Shown here piece after piece: positions 1-8,372 of a stretch of DNA of 64,000 nt. Numbering within the stretch: the first letter of the stretch is position 1; each line of letters opens with the position of its first letter. The notes below the pieces were generated by a model. That model searched no databases, was not told the DNA's origin, and was given only the letters and a program-made list of their open reading frames with translations. Origin of the DNA: Pontiella sulfatireligans (GTDB lineage: Bacteria > Verrucomicrobiota > Kiritimatiellia > Kiritimatiellales > Pontiellaceae); the NCBI RefSeq assembly GCF_900890705.1, contig NZ_CAAHFH010000002.1:2179458-2243457 (forward strand), written 5' to 3'. A program made the position numbers and the translations under genes.

Positions 1-864
1 CTGCGTTCTCGCGGTGTTTTTCTGACGATCGCGCACGTTGGCAATCGCGAGCGCACCTACGTCACTCTCGCGCCACTGGTATACGAACAGCTTGTTCAGG
101 CCGGTGAATCGGCGGGCGAGGCCACGCGGAATAAAGCGGTTTCCATTCTTGAAAAAGACGGTTTTGGCCCATGGAGCGCGGCGGTCGGCGTACTGGGTAC
201 ACACGGGCAGCTCAAGCTGGCGAAGAAGGAAATCCGCAAAGCCGTCGGTGGTTTTGCCAGGGCCCTCTTCCTCAATGATGCACTCGTGGCCCGAGCTAAG
301 GCCGTTGCCGGAATGCTTTCGTTCATTCCCGCCGTCCGCAAGCAGCTCATGCTGCTGAAGGCGGTTGAACCGGTCTACGGATTCACCCGCGGTGAGGCCA
401 CTGACAAAGCGCTCAAGTCGGTGTATTGGGCCGCCGGCGACTTCGACCATCTTGATTGCCCCGATCCTGATCATTCCGACAGTGGCATCCTCTTCTGCAT
501 CCCCACGCTTCCGAACGACGGGGATGTCGTCAACTCCGCCGTGCTCGATACTCGCGCCATCTGCTCTGAGCGGGGTTTTGACGTCGCCATTACGGTTAAC
601 TTGATCGATGCCAAGGCGTCTGAAGCCGTTGTGAGCATTGGGTTCAACCGCTGCGATGAACAGCGAACGGCGTCCGCACGGGCCTGTATGGTCGAGTTGG
701 AGGAATACTACATTAAGAACGGGCTTCCACTACTTCGCTACAGCATTGATTCCATGCAACGGCATATCAGCGAGTCGGACCCTTTCTGGCGGACCGTCCG
801 TGATCTAAATAAAATCCTCGACCCGAACAACATTATTGCTCCAGGGCGCTACAATCTGATTTAG
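1..864 (+). CDS. FAD-linked oxidase, VAO/4-cresol dehydrogenase type (3' part)
   Basis: The frame is open from the first base, so the 5' end lies outside the window; 287 residues are visible. The C-terminal signature LDPNNIIAPGRYNLI closely resembles the end of vanillyl-alcohol oxidase and 4-cresol dehydrogenase flavoproteins (FAD-oxidase C domain), where this loop closes over the flavin. The visible part would be the substrate-binding cap plus the C-terminal segment. The FAD-binding PP-loop, expected in the N-terminal half, is missing only because of the window edge. Family members oxidise para-substituted phenols or other alcohols; the substrate here cannot be told. It converges with the minus-strand U32 gene only 8 bp downstream. 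Confidence 0.7.
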   Translation: MRSRGVFLTIAHVGNRERTYVTLAPLVYEQLVQAGESAGEATRNKAVSILEKDGFGPWSAAVGVLGTHGQLKLAKKEIRKAVGGFARALFLNDALVARAKAVAGMLSFIPAVRKQLMLLKAVEPVYGFTRGEATDKALKSVYWAAGDFDHLDCPDPDHSDSGILFCIPTLPNDGDVVNSAVLDTRAICSERGFDVAITVNLIDAKASEAVVSIGFNRCDEQRTASARACMVELEEYYIKNGLPLLRYSIDSMQRHISESDPFWRTVRDLNKILDPNNIIAPGRYNLI

Positions 865-872
865 AGCGAAGC

Positions 873-1967
873 CTACTGGATCGTTTTGAACGGATCGTTC
901 TGGGAGAGAAATTCGCATCCGTTCGCTAGCACCTGTTCCGCCCCGGTTCCCTCAAGCACCTTCTCCGCGAAACGGCTGCAATAAGAATGCGCAGCGCAGT
1001 TTTTTGGGCAGAAGGAGTCGTTTTCCACAAACGGGGTGATGAAGCCGTCCAGCCTTCGGTTGTCCAGTTTGAGCTGCAGTTGCTTGGTGGATGAAAACAT
1101 GAAGAGCAGCTCCACAAAATCGCCGTCATACGACTCTTCCATGTAGCTCCGGACCGCCCGCACGGGATCGCCTGTTGCAACGGCCTGCCGTCCTTGTAGC
1201 TTGAAATATTCAATGCCGATATCAACATAATGCTTGAGGTCTTCCGGCCGGATCCAGGCTGCTTTCAGCAACGTGCTCGGATCCTTGTGCGTACGCAGTG
1301 CGCAGCGGTGGCGGTAGAAGGAGCAGCTCACGCCGTCGGTCGGATCGATTGAATCGCCCGCAATTTGGTTATAGTGGAAGATGCGGTAGGTGCAGTCCTG
1401 TTGGCAGACCGAGTTGGCGATGATCTCCACTTTTCCGCCGAATGCGCTCACAATGCTTTTAAGCGCCTTGAAGTCGCGCGCGATGGATTCGTCCACTACC
1501 ACGCGCTCTGCGCCCAGCCGCTTCAGCTCCATCGCCTTGTTTGCGGTGTTGGTGTTGCTGATCACCGATGCGCGGATGGCAAATCCCGGCTCCATTTCGT
1601 TCGCGATCTCCATCAGGCCCGGCAACGCCAGTGTGAGGCTGCGTATTCCCGCTTCGTAAAGTTCGGTCAGAAACGCCCGGATTTCGGCGACGCCTTCCTT
1701 GGTGAACTCCATGTTGCCCATATAGGGCGTGTTGATCGTGTAGTTGAAATCAATGCCGTGTTTTACGGAGTGCGCCACATAAATCTTCAGCGCTTCCATG
1801 TCGATCTTCTGCAGGTCGCTGGTATTCCGCCCTGACCCGAAGCGGTTCTTCACCGTAATGTTTCCGTACGTCTCAAAAATCATCGCATCCGTGTGCGTGC
1901 GGTTGAGTTCCGCATAGGCGTCGAGCGTTTCGGTTTTAAAGTCCGCCGGCATACAAAAATACTTCAT
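873..1967 (-). CDS. Peptidase U32-family protein
   Basis: A 364-aa protein starting at MKYFCMPADF. The frame extends upstream, but this ATG has a GGAG-type site before it and begins the recognisable domain. A TIM-barrel-like N-terminal half contains GAERVVVDESIARDF, which fits the U32 pattern. Conserved cysteines follow in CQQDC and CSFYRHRC, with a second cluster CPKNCAAHSYC near the C-terminus. U32 proteins such as UbiU, UbiV and RlhA use comparable cysteines to hold a 4Fe-4S cluster and act in hydroxylation reactions rather than proteolysis. The exact substrate is unknown. It is divergent from the aminotransferase gene, with about 200 bp between them. Confidence 0.7.
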   Translation of the reverse strand: MKYFCMPADFKTETLDAYAELNRTHTDAMIFETYGNITVKNRFGSGRNTSDLQKIDMEALKIYVAHSVKHGIDFNYTINTPYMGNMEFTKEGVAEIRAFLTELYEAGIRSLTLALPGLMEIANEMEPGFAIRASVISNTNTANKAMELKRLGAERVVVDESIARDFKALKSIVSAFGGKVEIIANSVCQQDCTYRIFHYNQIAGDSIDPTDGVSCSFYRHRCALRTHKDPSTLLKAAWIRPEDLKHYVDIGIEYFKLQGRQAVATGDPVRAVRSYMEESYDGDFVELLFMFSSTKQLQLKLDNRRLDGFITPFVENDSFCPKNCAAHSYCSRFAEKVLEGTGAEQVLANGCEFLSQNDPFKTIQ

Positions 1968-2175
1968 GGCATTGCTCCATTGTTCAGCATTAAAACAAAC
2001 GGCGTAATATATAATGCCAAACACCGCTTTGCTACAAATGGAATAGAGATAAATCTTTGGGCGGTCGCCGCCTCGCTGGCGGTTCCAATCGCTGGAAGTT
2101 CTTGGGTGTTGCATGGTTGAATAATATTTTCATCATGCTATCATATCGCATTCCATCGGAAGATAGGGGGGAACA

Positions 2176-3165
2176 ATGGGAGATGTAATGGCACTGCCTT
2201 TTTCGCACCGCAGCGACAGCTTCATGACGGATTTCCAAGCCGTGCGCAGACAGTTGTGCAAATTGGTGAATGCCGAACAAGTTGAAATATTGATGGGCTC
2301 CGGTACGCTGGCCTCGGATGCCATTGCCGGTCAGCTCGCTTTGTTGTGCCAGCCCGGCCTCGTGCTCGTCAGCGGTGAATTCGGCCGCCGCCTCATCGAA
2401 AACGCCAACGGCGCCAAACTCTTTTTCCATATCCTGGAAATCCCGGAAGGGCAGGCATTTCAGCCGGCGGACCTCGAGCAGGAGCTCAAGGCGCATCCCG
2501 ACATCGCATGGATTTGGGGCACGCACTGCGAAACCTCCACCGGCGTTTTGAACGATCTGGAAATGTACAAGGCGGTTTGCGACGGCCGCGGCGTTAAGTT
2601 ATGCATGGACTGCATCAGCTCCATCGGCACCGTGCCCGTCGATCTCGCCGGCGTCTATCTGGCCTCCGGTACCAGCGGCAAAGGTCTCGGTGCCGCGTCC
2701 GGACTCGCCATGGTGTTCCATAACCACGATTTTGAGCCGGCGCCCGACGACCTTCCCTGCTGCCTTGACCTCGGCCGCTATCAAGCGGCGCAGGGCATTC
2801 CCTTTACGGTGCAGCCTAGCTTGGTGCATGGATTGCAGACCGCCTTGCAGGCGCACGATTGGAATGAGCGCTTTGAAGACGTGCGCGACTGGTCAAAGTC
2901 CATCCGCCGCAAACTGGCCGAAATCGACGCGCCTATTCTCGCTCCCGACTCCTGCGCCATGCCCGCGGTCGTAACCATTGCGCTGCCGGCCCTCCATTCT
3001 TCGGAAGCCATTGGCGACACGCTCAAGGACCACGGCGTACACATCAGCTACCGCAACAACTACCTGCTCGAACGCAATTGGATTCAGGCCAGCATGATGG
3101 GGCCCGAGCACCACAGGCCCGCCGAAAAATTCGTCCGCCTGCTAAAAAAGGAATTAGCGCGCTAA
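2176..3165 (+). CDS. Class V aminotransferase-like PLP enzyme
   Basis: A 329-aa fold-type I PLP enzyme of the alanine-glyoxylate/serine-pyruvate aminotransferase group. The MGSGTLASDA phosphate-binding loop lies near residue 40, the cofactor-ring aspartate is in CMDCISSIG, and the probable Schiff-base lysine is in SGTSGKGLG. The ATG at 2176 follows a G-rich ribosome site (GGGGGGAACA). The protein is slightly shorter than the usual 360-400 aa. The substrate could be alanine, serine, phosphonate or a cysteine-type amine; the sequence does not decide. Its stop abuts the end of the convergent rdgC-like gene. Confidence 0.75.
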   Translation: MGDVMALPFSHRSDSFMTDFQAVRRQLCKLVNAEQVEILMGSGTLASDAIAGQLALLCQPGLVLVSGEFGRRLIENANGAKLFFHILEIPEGQAFQPADLEQELKAHPDIAWIWGTHCETSTGVLNDLEMYKAVCDGRGVKLCMDCISSIGTVPVDLAGVYLASGTSGKGLGAASGLAMVFHNHDFEPAPDDLPCCLDLGRYQAAQGIPFTVQPSLVHGLQTALQAHDWNERFEDVRDWSKSIRRKLAEIDAPILAPDSCAMPAVVTIALPALHSSEAIGDTLKDHGVHISYRNNYLLERNWIQASMMGPEHHRPAEKFVRLLKKELAR

Positions 3166-4266
3166 CTACGCCGAGGTCGGCCGTTCGGCGACCCACTTGC
3201 GCATGTTGGCCTTGGTTTCTTTCCATTGCTTGGAATCGTCGCGCTCTTTGACGAATTCGCCGTAGAGGTGGAAGAAGCTTTGGCGGAAGGTTTCGAGCAG
3301 CACCATGCGTTCCTGGAACTTGCCGACGCGGTCGAAGGTTTCGGTTTGCGGCAGCTTGAGGCTGCGGAAAACAAAGTCGTCGGCGTCGAACGTGAAGGAC
3401 CAAGCCTCCTCGCCGCGCACAAACTGAACCTTGGCCTTTTTCAGCTTTTTCCCACTGACCAGCGCGGTCTTGGCCTCGGGGCTGAGCATTGGTTCGCCTT
3501 TCGTGAGCGTAATTATGTGCGCGCCTTTGCCTTCCATTACGAAAGTCAGCGGCCCTTCAACCATGTAGGCGATTTCGCCAACGTCTGGAATATTGGCCAG
3601 CCCTCCGCGCTTTTCGGAGCAGTACCACAGCCACATCAAGAATTCGCGTCCGGCGGTGCCGTCGACCATGCCGTCTTCGAGCTCGTCGGAAAAGCTGGCG
3701 GGCCCCCAGTTTTGCACATCGACTCCATTGGCTTTGCTGGCCAAGTTGTCGGGGTCGGCCACCTGTGCAATCACACCAGTGGTCTGCATCAGCGAAAGCA
3801 CAAAGGCGTCGAGCTGTTTTTCGGAGGTGGCGGTGCAGTAGATCATGTGCGAGCGCTCGTCGAAGACAAAGTCCATGCCCTTGAGTTGCGGAGGCATGTC
3901 GGGCAGCAGGCGCTCCTTGATGCTTTTTTTGATTTCAGAGCGGGCCTGCTGGTTGAGGTATTGCTTGTCCTCGGCTTCCATCACGGCCATTTCCTCGACG
4001 GCGCATTCGGCCGCCAGCAGCGAGGCGGGGACGGCTTTCTTCGCCTGCGTCAGGGTGAGGCGCAGGTAGCCGCCCAGATAGGCGGTTTCTTCATTAATGG
4101 TGCGGTCGAGAATATGGCGGCCGGCCACCCAGCCGTGAATCTCTTCCTCGGCCAGGCTGTTTAGTGGCGGAAAGGCCGCTTCGGCGAACTTTTCAATATC
4201 TGATTCTTCAAAATCCCGCTGTGCGAAAAACATGCGGAAACTCAACGATCCTTTTTCAAAACCCAT
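3166..4266 (-). CDS. RdgC-like recombination-associated protein
   Basis: A 366-aa protein whose start, MGFEKGSLSFRMFFA, matches the RdgC pattern of an N-terminal beta strand followed by a charged body. RdgC forms a DNA-encircling dimer that limits RecA access. The protein is about 60 residues longer than E. coli RdgC, and the assignment rests on overall pattern rather than one catalytic motif. The ATG at 4266 has GAGG about eight bases upstream. Its 3' end abuts the end of the convergent aminotransferase gene, leaving no room for a separate terminator. Confidence 0.55.
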   Translation of the reverse strand: MGFEKGSLSFRMFFAQRDFEESDIEKFAEAAFPPLNSLAEEEIHGWVAGRHILDRTINEETAYLGGYLRLTLTQAKKAVPASLLAAECAVEEMAVMEAEDKQYLNQQARSEIKKSIKERLLPDMPPQLKGMDFVFDERSHMIYCTATSEKQLDAFVLSLMQTTGVIAQVADPDNLASKANGVDVQNWGPASFSDELEDGMVDGTAGREFLMWLWYCSEKRGGLANIPDVGEIAYMVEGPLTFVMEGKGAHIITLTKGEPMLSPEAKTALVSGKKLKKAKVQFVRGEEAWSFTFDADDFVFRSLKLPQTETFDRVGKFQERMVLLETFRQSFFHLYGEFVKERDDSKQWKETKANMRKWVAERPTSA

Positions 4267-4274
4267 TTTTAAAA

Positions 4275-4378
4275 CCTCATTAGTCTAAATTTTCAAAAAC
4301 AAAGACTCGAAGCTCACGAAGATTCTCCGAGTTCTAATTCACTGCGCTTTGTGTTCTTGGTGCCTTCGTGTTTAAAAA
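4275..4378. repeat. Intergenic degenerate inverted repeat rich in CACGAAG words
   Basis: The spacer between the TonB receptor gene and the rdgC-like gene has a left arm with AAACAAAGACTCGAAG and CACGAAG, and a right arm reading TTGTGTTCTTGGTGCC then TTCGTGTTTAAAA. The right arm is roughly the reverse complement of the left. Both arms are built from degenerate words of about 9 bp, (A)CACGAAGG. The same word family recurs near 33180-33260, 34926, 35149, 38670-38800 and 55160-55310. Confidence 0.5.
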
Positions 4379-6061
4379 CTACCAAGCCACGGCGAGTCCG
4401 GCGGAGACAGAGGGGCCACGTCGCTTCAGGCCGGGGATGGCCTGGAAGTTTGTGCCCCACAAATTGTCTGCCAGAAACGAAAGGCGCGCATTATGCGCAA
4501 AGCGCGGGAACCAATGCAAGCCAACGGAGGCGTCGGCGCCAAAACCGCTGCTGGAGCGCTCGGCGTTGTCGGTCTGCCAACGCAGGGATTGCACCGCGAA
4601 CAGCTCGAAATCAGGAGAAAACTTCCAGTTGCCGGAAAAGGCCAGCAGGTGTTCGGGATAGTCGAGTTCGTAGAGTCCGGCGTAGAAATCATAGTTGTCT
4701 TTGTGAACCCACTGGTAGAATGCGCGCAGCTCCAGCTCGTCAGACGGATAATAGTTGATTTCCGCTTCCGCCCCCGCCACATCCAGATTGCCCAGATCGG
4801 TGGCCGTCCATTCGACATCGGCTTTGTTTTCTTTTGTCCAGTCGGCGGCGTTGTCCACGCTACGGTAAAACGCGGCCGCCCGCCAGTCGAGATGGGCCGA
4901 GACAAACTGCCGGATGCCCAATTCAGTATTGCGGGTCTTCTGTTGATCCAGGTTCGAATTTCCGATGTGGTACGGGTCGGTATAGTGCAGCATTTGATAG
5001 TCCGGCTGCTGGACGTTTTCGGAATAGGTTGCGTAGAGCGTGCTGTTGTCGGTCGCGAGCCATTCCACGCCCGCCTGCGGCAGCCATTCGGCCGATTCCG
5101 AACTCTGCAAAACCGTATTCAGCCCCGCCGTAAAGTTAAAGTGTTCGAAGCGCGCTTCGGGCATCACCAGCACCGAGCCGCGCGTGCGGCTGTGGCTGCC
5201 GAGATCCTTATCGATTTCTTCGCTCTCAAAGTCAGCGCGCAGATTCAGCGCAATGTTTTGAACCTCCATCGTGCGCCCTTCCAGCACCAGAGCACCGTAG
5301 CGCGAACGGATATCGCTCTCGAAATTCTCTGATCGGATCCGGTATTTATCGTCGAACTGCCGCCACGCTGTGCTGGCCCGGAAATAAGCATCGTCCAGCT
5401 CCCCGTGCACGGCGCTGCCGAAAAACAAGGTGTCTTCAAAGCGGTCTTCGGCATAAACGGACGATGGCAGGCCGTAGTATCCCTGCGCGCCGAACTCCTT
5501 CCATTGGTGGCTGCCCATCAGATCGATCAGCCAGTCGTTCTGCTCCACCTGTACATGGGCGCCGCCCGCGTAGCGGTCGAGGTCATTCGCGTCGTGGTCG
5601 ATCCGGTTGGCCTTTTCCCAATCAAAAAATCCGCCTGTGCCGCCTGCTTGGCCGGAGAGGGTCGCCGTATAATGATTTTCGGTTCCCGCGCTGGAGCCGG
5701 CCTGTACGCCGGCCGTTTGCGGAACGGTGGCATAGGCGGCGGTGCCGATAAAGTGCCCGGAAACATTATCGAGCCCAGTGCGCACCTGCGATGCAGAAAG
5801 CAAAGTTCCCAGCAGCGGCAGTTCCGCGTTGAAATGAGCGGAATAGGGCACTTTCAGATTCAGTCCGTTGATTGAAATGCCCGCGCCGGTATAGCCGCTC
5901 CCGCGGATTGAAAGGTCGTGCTGCGCCAGCCCCTGCGCATTCACCAGCACCGCCGGCTCCTCCCGCAGCTGATGATCAATCGTCCGCGTGTCGGCAAACT
6001 CAACCTGAGCCGAAGCTGTAGCGCATGCAGCCAAAAGCAGTATATGGACAGGTTTGATCAT
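4379..6061 (-). CDS. TonB-dependent receptor, short form
   Basis: A 560-aa outer-membrane barrel with signal peptide (MIKPVHILLLAACATASAQ). A reduced plug follows: residues ~30-110 contain the LSIRGSGYTGAGISINGLN plug signature. The rest is beta-barrel strands with alternating aromatic residues, and it ends in the C-terminal aromatic AVAW typical of OM insertion. Full-length receptors are usually 650-800 aa, so this is a compact member resembling BtuB-like vitamin or chelate transporters. No clear TonB box was seen after the signal peptide. The ligand is unknown and there are no transport genes beside it. Confidence 0.75.
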   Translation of the reverse strand: MIKPVHILLLAACATASAQVEFADTRTIDHQLREEPAVLVNAQGLAQHDLSIRGSGYTGAGISINGLNLKVPYSAHFNAELPLLGTLLSASQVRTGLDNVSGHFIGTAAYATVPQTAGVQAGSSAGTENHYTATLSGQAGGTGGFFDWEKANRIDHDANDLDRYAGGAHVQVEQNDWLIDLMGSHQWKEFGAQGYYGLPSSVYAEDRFEDTLFFGSAVHGELDDAYFRASTAWRQFDDKYRIRSENFESDIRSRYGALVLEGRTMEVQNIALNLRADFESEEIDKDLGSHSRTRGSVLVMPEARFEHFNFTAGLNTVLQSSESAEWLPQAGVEWLATDNSTLYATYSENVQQPDYQMLHYTDPYHIGNSNLDQQKTRNTELGIRQFVSAHLDWRAAAFYRSVDNAADWTKENKADVEWTATDLGNLDVAGAEAEINYYPSDELELRAFYQWVHKDNYDFYAGLYELDYPEHLLAFSGNWKFSPDFELFAVQSLRWQTDNAERSSSGFGADASVGLHWFPRFAHNARLSFLADNLWGTNFQAIPGLKRRGPSVSAGLAVAW

Positions 6062-6469
6062 GACCGGAACAGCTTAGCAGGGTGATTTCAGCGAACAAAC
6101 AAATTCTGCTCGGCGAGCAATGCTCAGCAACGAACAACAATATATGGAGGGAGAATGCTTCCAAATTTGCGGACGTATGATTTTGTTCATTCTTTTTAAT
6201 CGAAGGTGGGTGCAATTCCCCGATCCTCTGGGTCGTAGGTGCTTTATTTTCTGCTTCTTAACGGGCAACAGTTTCAGCAGCAAAGGCATACGTATGATTC
6301 GTTCGGAGTGCAAAGCGGGTAGAGGCTGGCGTGCAAGCGATTAAGGCAGAGGCGGACTAACCTTTTGGCTAGGCATTTTTTTGGATGATATTAGTTAGTG
6401 TTAACGTTCCTTTTGTAGCTATGTGTACGAATCACGGGCCTATAGTATAACCGTAATTGAGAGGGAAGT
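6062..6469. other. Divergent intergenic region upstream of TonB receptor and sulfatase operon
   Basis: A 408-bp non-coding spacer that must carry the promoters of both the minus-strand TonB receptor and the plus-strand sulfatase run. Its only recognisable element is the dyad at 6356-6372, described separately. A stretch near 6209-6245 superficially recalls a B12-box but was not accepted. Confidence 0.6.
6356..6372 (+). promoter_or_regulatory. Candidate operator ACTAAYC-TTTT-GRYTAG
   Basis: ACTAACCTTTTGGCTAG is a 17-bp near-dyad ending 97 bp before the first sulfatase ATG. The same pattern, ACTAATCTTTTGATTAG, occurs at 58440-58456 upstream of the second histidine kinase gene. A loop of exactly TTTT and matching half-sites at two loci suggests a shared regulator or a short hairpin; which of these is inference. 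Confidence 0.35.
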
Positions 6470-8329
6470 ATGAAACTGATTCAACCGCTGGTCTGGGGAT
6501 GTCTGCTGTGCGCCGGTTTGGGCAATGCTGCTGGAACACTGCAGAAACCGAATATCATCATCTACTTTGCGGACGACATCAGCGCCCGTGAACTTCCGAT
6601 CTACGGATCGACGGTGTGGAGCAAGCCGGAACGCGGCGACACCTCGGATCCGGCACTCCGGGCCGTGACCCCCGTTCTCGATAAAATGGCAACGGATGGC
6701 TGCTGGATCAAAACCGCGTGGGCGGCCTGCGTCTGCAATCCAAGCCGCGCCATGATGATGTCCGGCCGCTACGCATACCAGACCAAATGGTGGAACAATA
6801 AGGACAAGGGCTTTGGCCCCGACGAAACCGGAAAGGTCAATGGCACCTGGCCGGTCTATCAAAGTTCGCCGCTCCTGCTCGGCCATATCGCACAGCAATC
6901 CGGCTACGGCACCTACTGGGCCGGCAAGACCCAGATGGCCGGCAGCTGGGAAAAGCACGGTTTCGACGAAGGCTGCTTCACGCCCGGCAACTTGGAAAAC
7001 AAGGACAACCCCTTCACCGACTTCAAACACGAATATAAAAAGGTCGATGGTAAACGCGTCCCGGTCTGCAAGGACACCGGCAAGGTGTGCGACACCTATC
7101 TGCAACACGGCTGGTACTGGTATCCGCACGTCAAGCTGCTGAACCATCCTTCCTCGAAAGAATCGATCGAATGGTGGCCCAACACGCCCGAATCAAAAGA
7201 GAATTATGGACTGCACACCTACGGTCCCGACGTGGAACTCCAATTCACGTTCGACTTCATGGACCGCAAGCAAAAGGAAGGCAAACCGTTCTTCATCTAT
7301 CACACCACCCACCTCGGCCACGCCGGATGGGACTGGTTTGAGCCGGTCAAGAACGGTCAGAGCTGGGTCGGCACGCCGAAGATTAAATGGGACGGCAAAA
7401 AGTATACCCGCACCGAGCCGAAGGTGACCGGCGACAAAGGGGTGTACAATACGCATGGCACCGTGACGGAACCGGGCATGCACAGCCACCTCAACTATAT
7501 CGACTACCAGCTCTGGCAATACCGTCAGAAGCTCGACAAAATGGGCGTCGCCGACAACACCGTCATCATCTTTGCCGCCGACAACGGCACCGGCGGCTAT
7601 GGCAAAAACAGCGGCGAAAAGCAGAAGGGCTGCCATGTTCCGATGATCATCTATGCGCCCGGCATGACTAAGCACGGCGAGCAGGATGTGCTCGCCTGCG
7701 TGGCCGACGTGCTGCCGACCCTCGCCGACCTGACCGGCTTCGAGATTCCGGCAGACTATAAAATCGATGGCGAAAGCCTGGTGCCTTTCCTCTATACCGA
7801 TCAGCCGGAGCATCGCGACTGGATCTATGCCCAGCGCGGCCCCGAACAACTGATCCGCGGCAAAAAGGTGCTCAAGGATGGACGCGATAACTGGTTCGAT
7901 GTTTCGCAGCATCACAACGACCTCATCAGCTTCGACGAAATCAAAAACTGGGGTGCCGTCTCCGAAGCGCACCGCGACGAGCGCGAGGAACTGTTGGAGC
8001 TGCTTCCGCAGTACGACCTCTATTACGACGAATACAACGCACCTGGTGTGGACCATGAACCGAAGTCGCGGCCGAAATATTCCCGAAAGCGCTCGGAACA
8101 GAGCGCCAAGGTGCAAGCCGTCCCGGTAAAAAAGAAAAAGCCGGCTTCGCCGCAAGCCGGAAAATCAAAGGAAGCATTTTGTGCCCTGAAGAAGGTGGAG
8201 ATGGGAAAAAAGGGCAAAACCTATGTTCAGGTTAAAGTGGAAAAATTGTTCGACCAGATGGATGCCAACAACGACGGCTTGGCAACGCGCGAAGAGCAAA
8301 AAGCGTACTACGCTCGAAAAGGTAAATAA
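6470..8329 (+). CDS. Secreted S1 sulfatase with C-terminal EF-hand
   Basis: A 619-aa arylsulfatase-type hydrolase with signal peptide. Metal-binding Asp35-Asp36 is in YFADDISA. The formylglycine site C89-N-P-S-R93 is followed by the usual MMMSGRY helix. The cysteine should be converted to formylglycine by an anaerobic SPASM radical-SAM maturase, which is not in this window. After the alpha/beta domain comes a Lys/Pro-rich linker, then a canonical 12-residue EF-hand loop DANNDGLATREE near the C-terminus, an unusual addition. GAGAGGGAAGT precedes the ATG. It is the first of seven same-strand sulfatase genes or remnants, and its N-terminus (ADDISARELPIYGS) pairs it closely with the third gene of the run. 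Confidence 0.93.
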   Translation: MKLIQPLVWGCLLCAGLGNAAGTLQKPNIIIYFADDISARELPIYGSTVWSKPERGDTSDPALRAVTPVLDKMATDGCWIKTAWAACVCNPSRAMMMSGRYAYQTKWWNNKDKGFGPDETGKVNGTWPVYQSSPLLLGHIAQQSGYGTYWAGKTQMAGSWEKHGFDEGCFTPGNLENKDNPFTDFKHEYKKVDGKRVPVCKDTGKVCDTYLQHGWYWYPHVKLLNHPSSKESIEWWPNTPESKENYGLHTYGPDVELQFTFDFMDRKQKEGKPFFIYHTTHLGHAGWDWFEPVKNGQSWVGTPKIKWDGKKYTRTEPKVTGDKGVYNTHGTVTEPGMHSHLNYIDYQLWQYRQKLDKMGVADNTVIIFAADNGTGGYGKNSGEKQKGCHVPMIIYAPGMTKHGEQDVLACVADVLPTLADLTGFEIPADYKIDGESLVPFLYTDQPEHRDWIYAQRGPEQLIRGKKVLKDGRDNWFDVSQHHNDLISFDEIKNWGAVSEAHRDEREELLELLPQYDLYYDEYNAPGVDHEPKSRPKYSRKRSEQSAKVQAVPVKKKKPASPQAGKSKEAFCALKKVEMGKKGKTYVQVKVEKLFDQMDANNDGLATREEQKAYYARKGK

Positions 8330-8372
8330 ATAATCTGGAACTAAACCTGAAGCTGAAGGGAATAATAACGCC

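Noticed and set aside
6205..6250. Cobalamin-riboswitch-like stretch (GGTGCAATTCC and following)
   Set aside because: Only the short B12-box core is partly matched, the downstream CCCGC-ACTGT part is missing, and it lies on the strand opposite to the TonB receptor gene.
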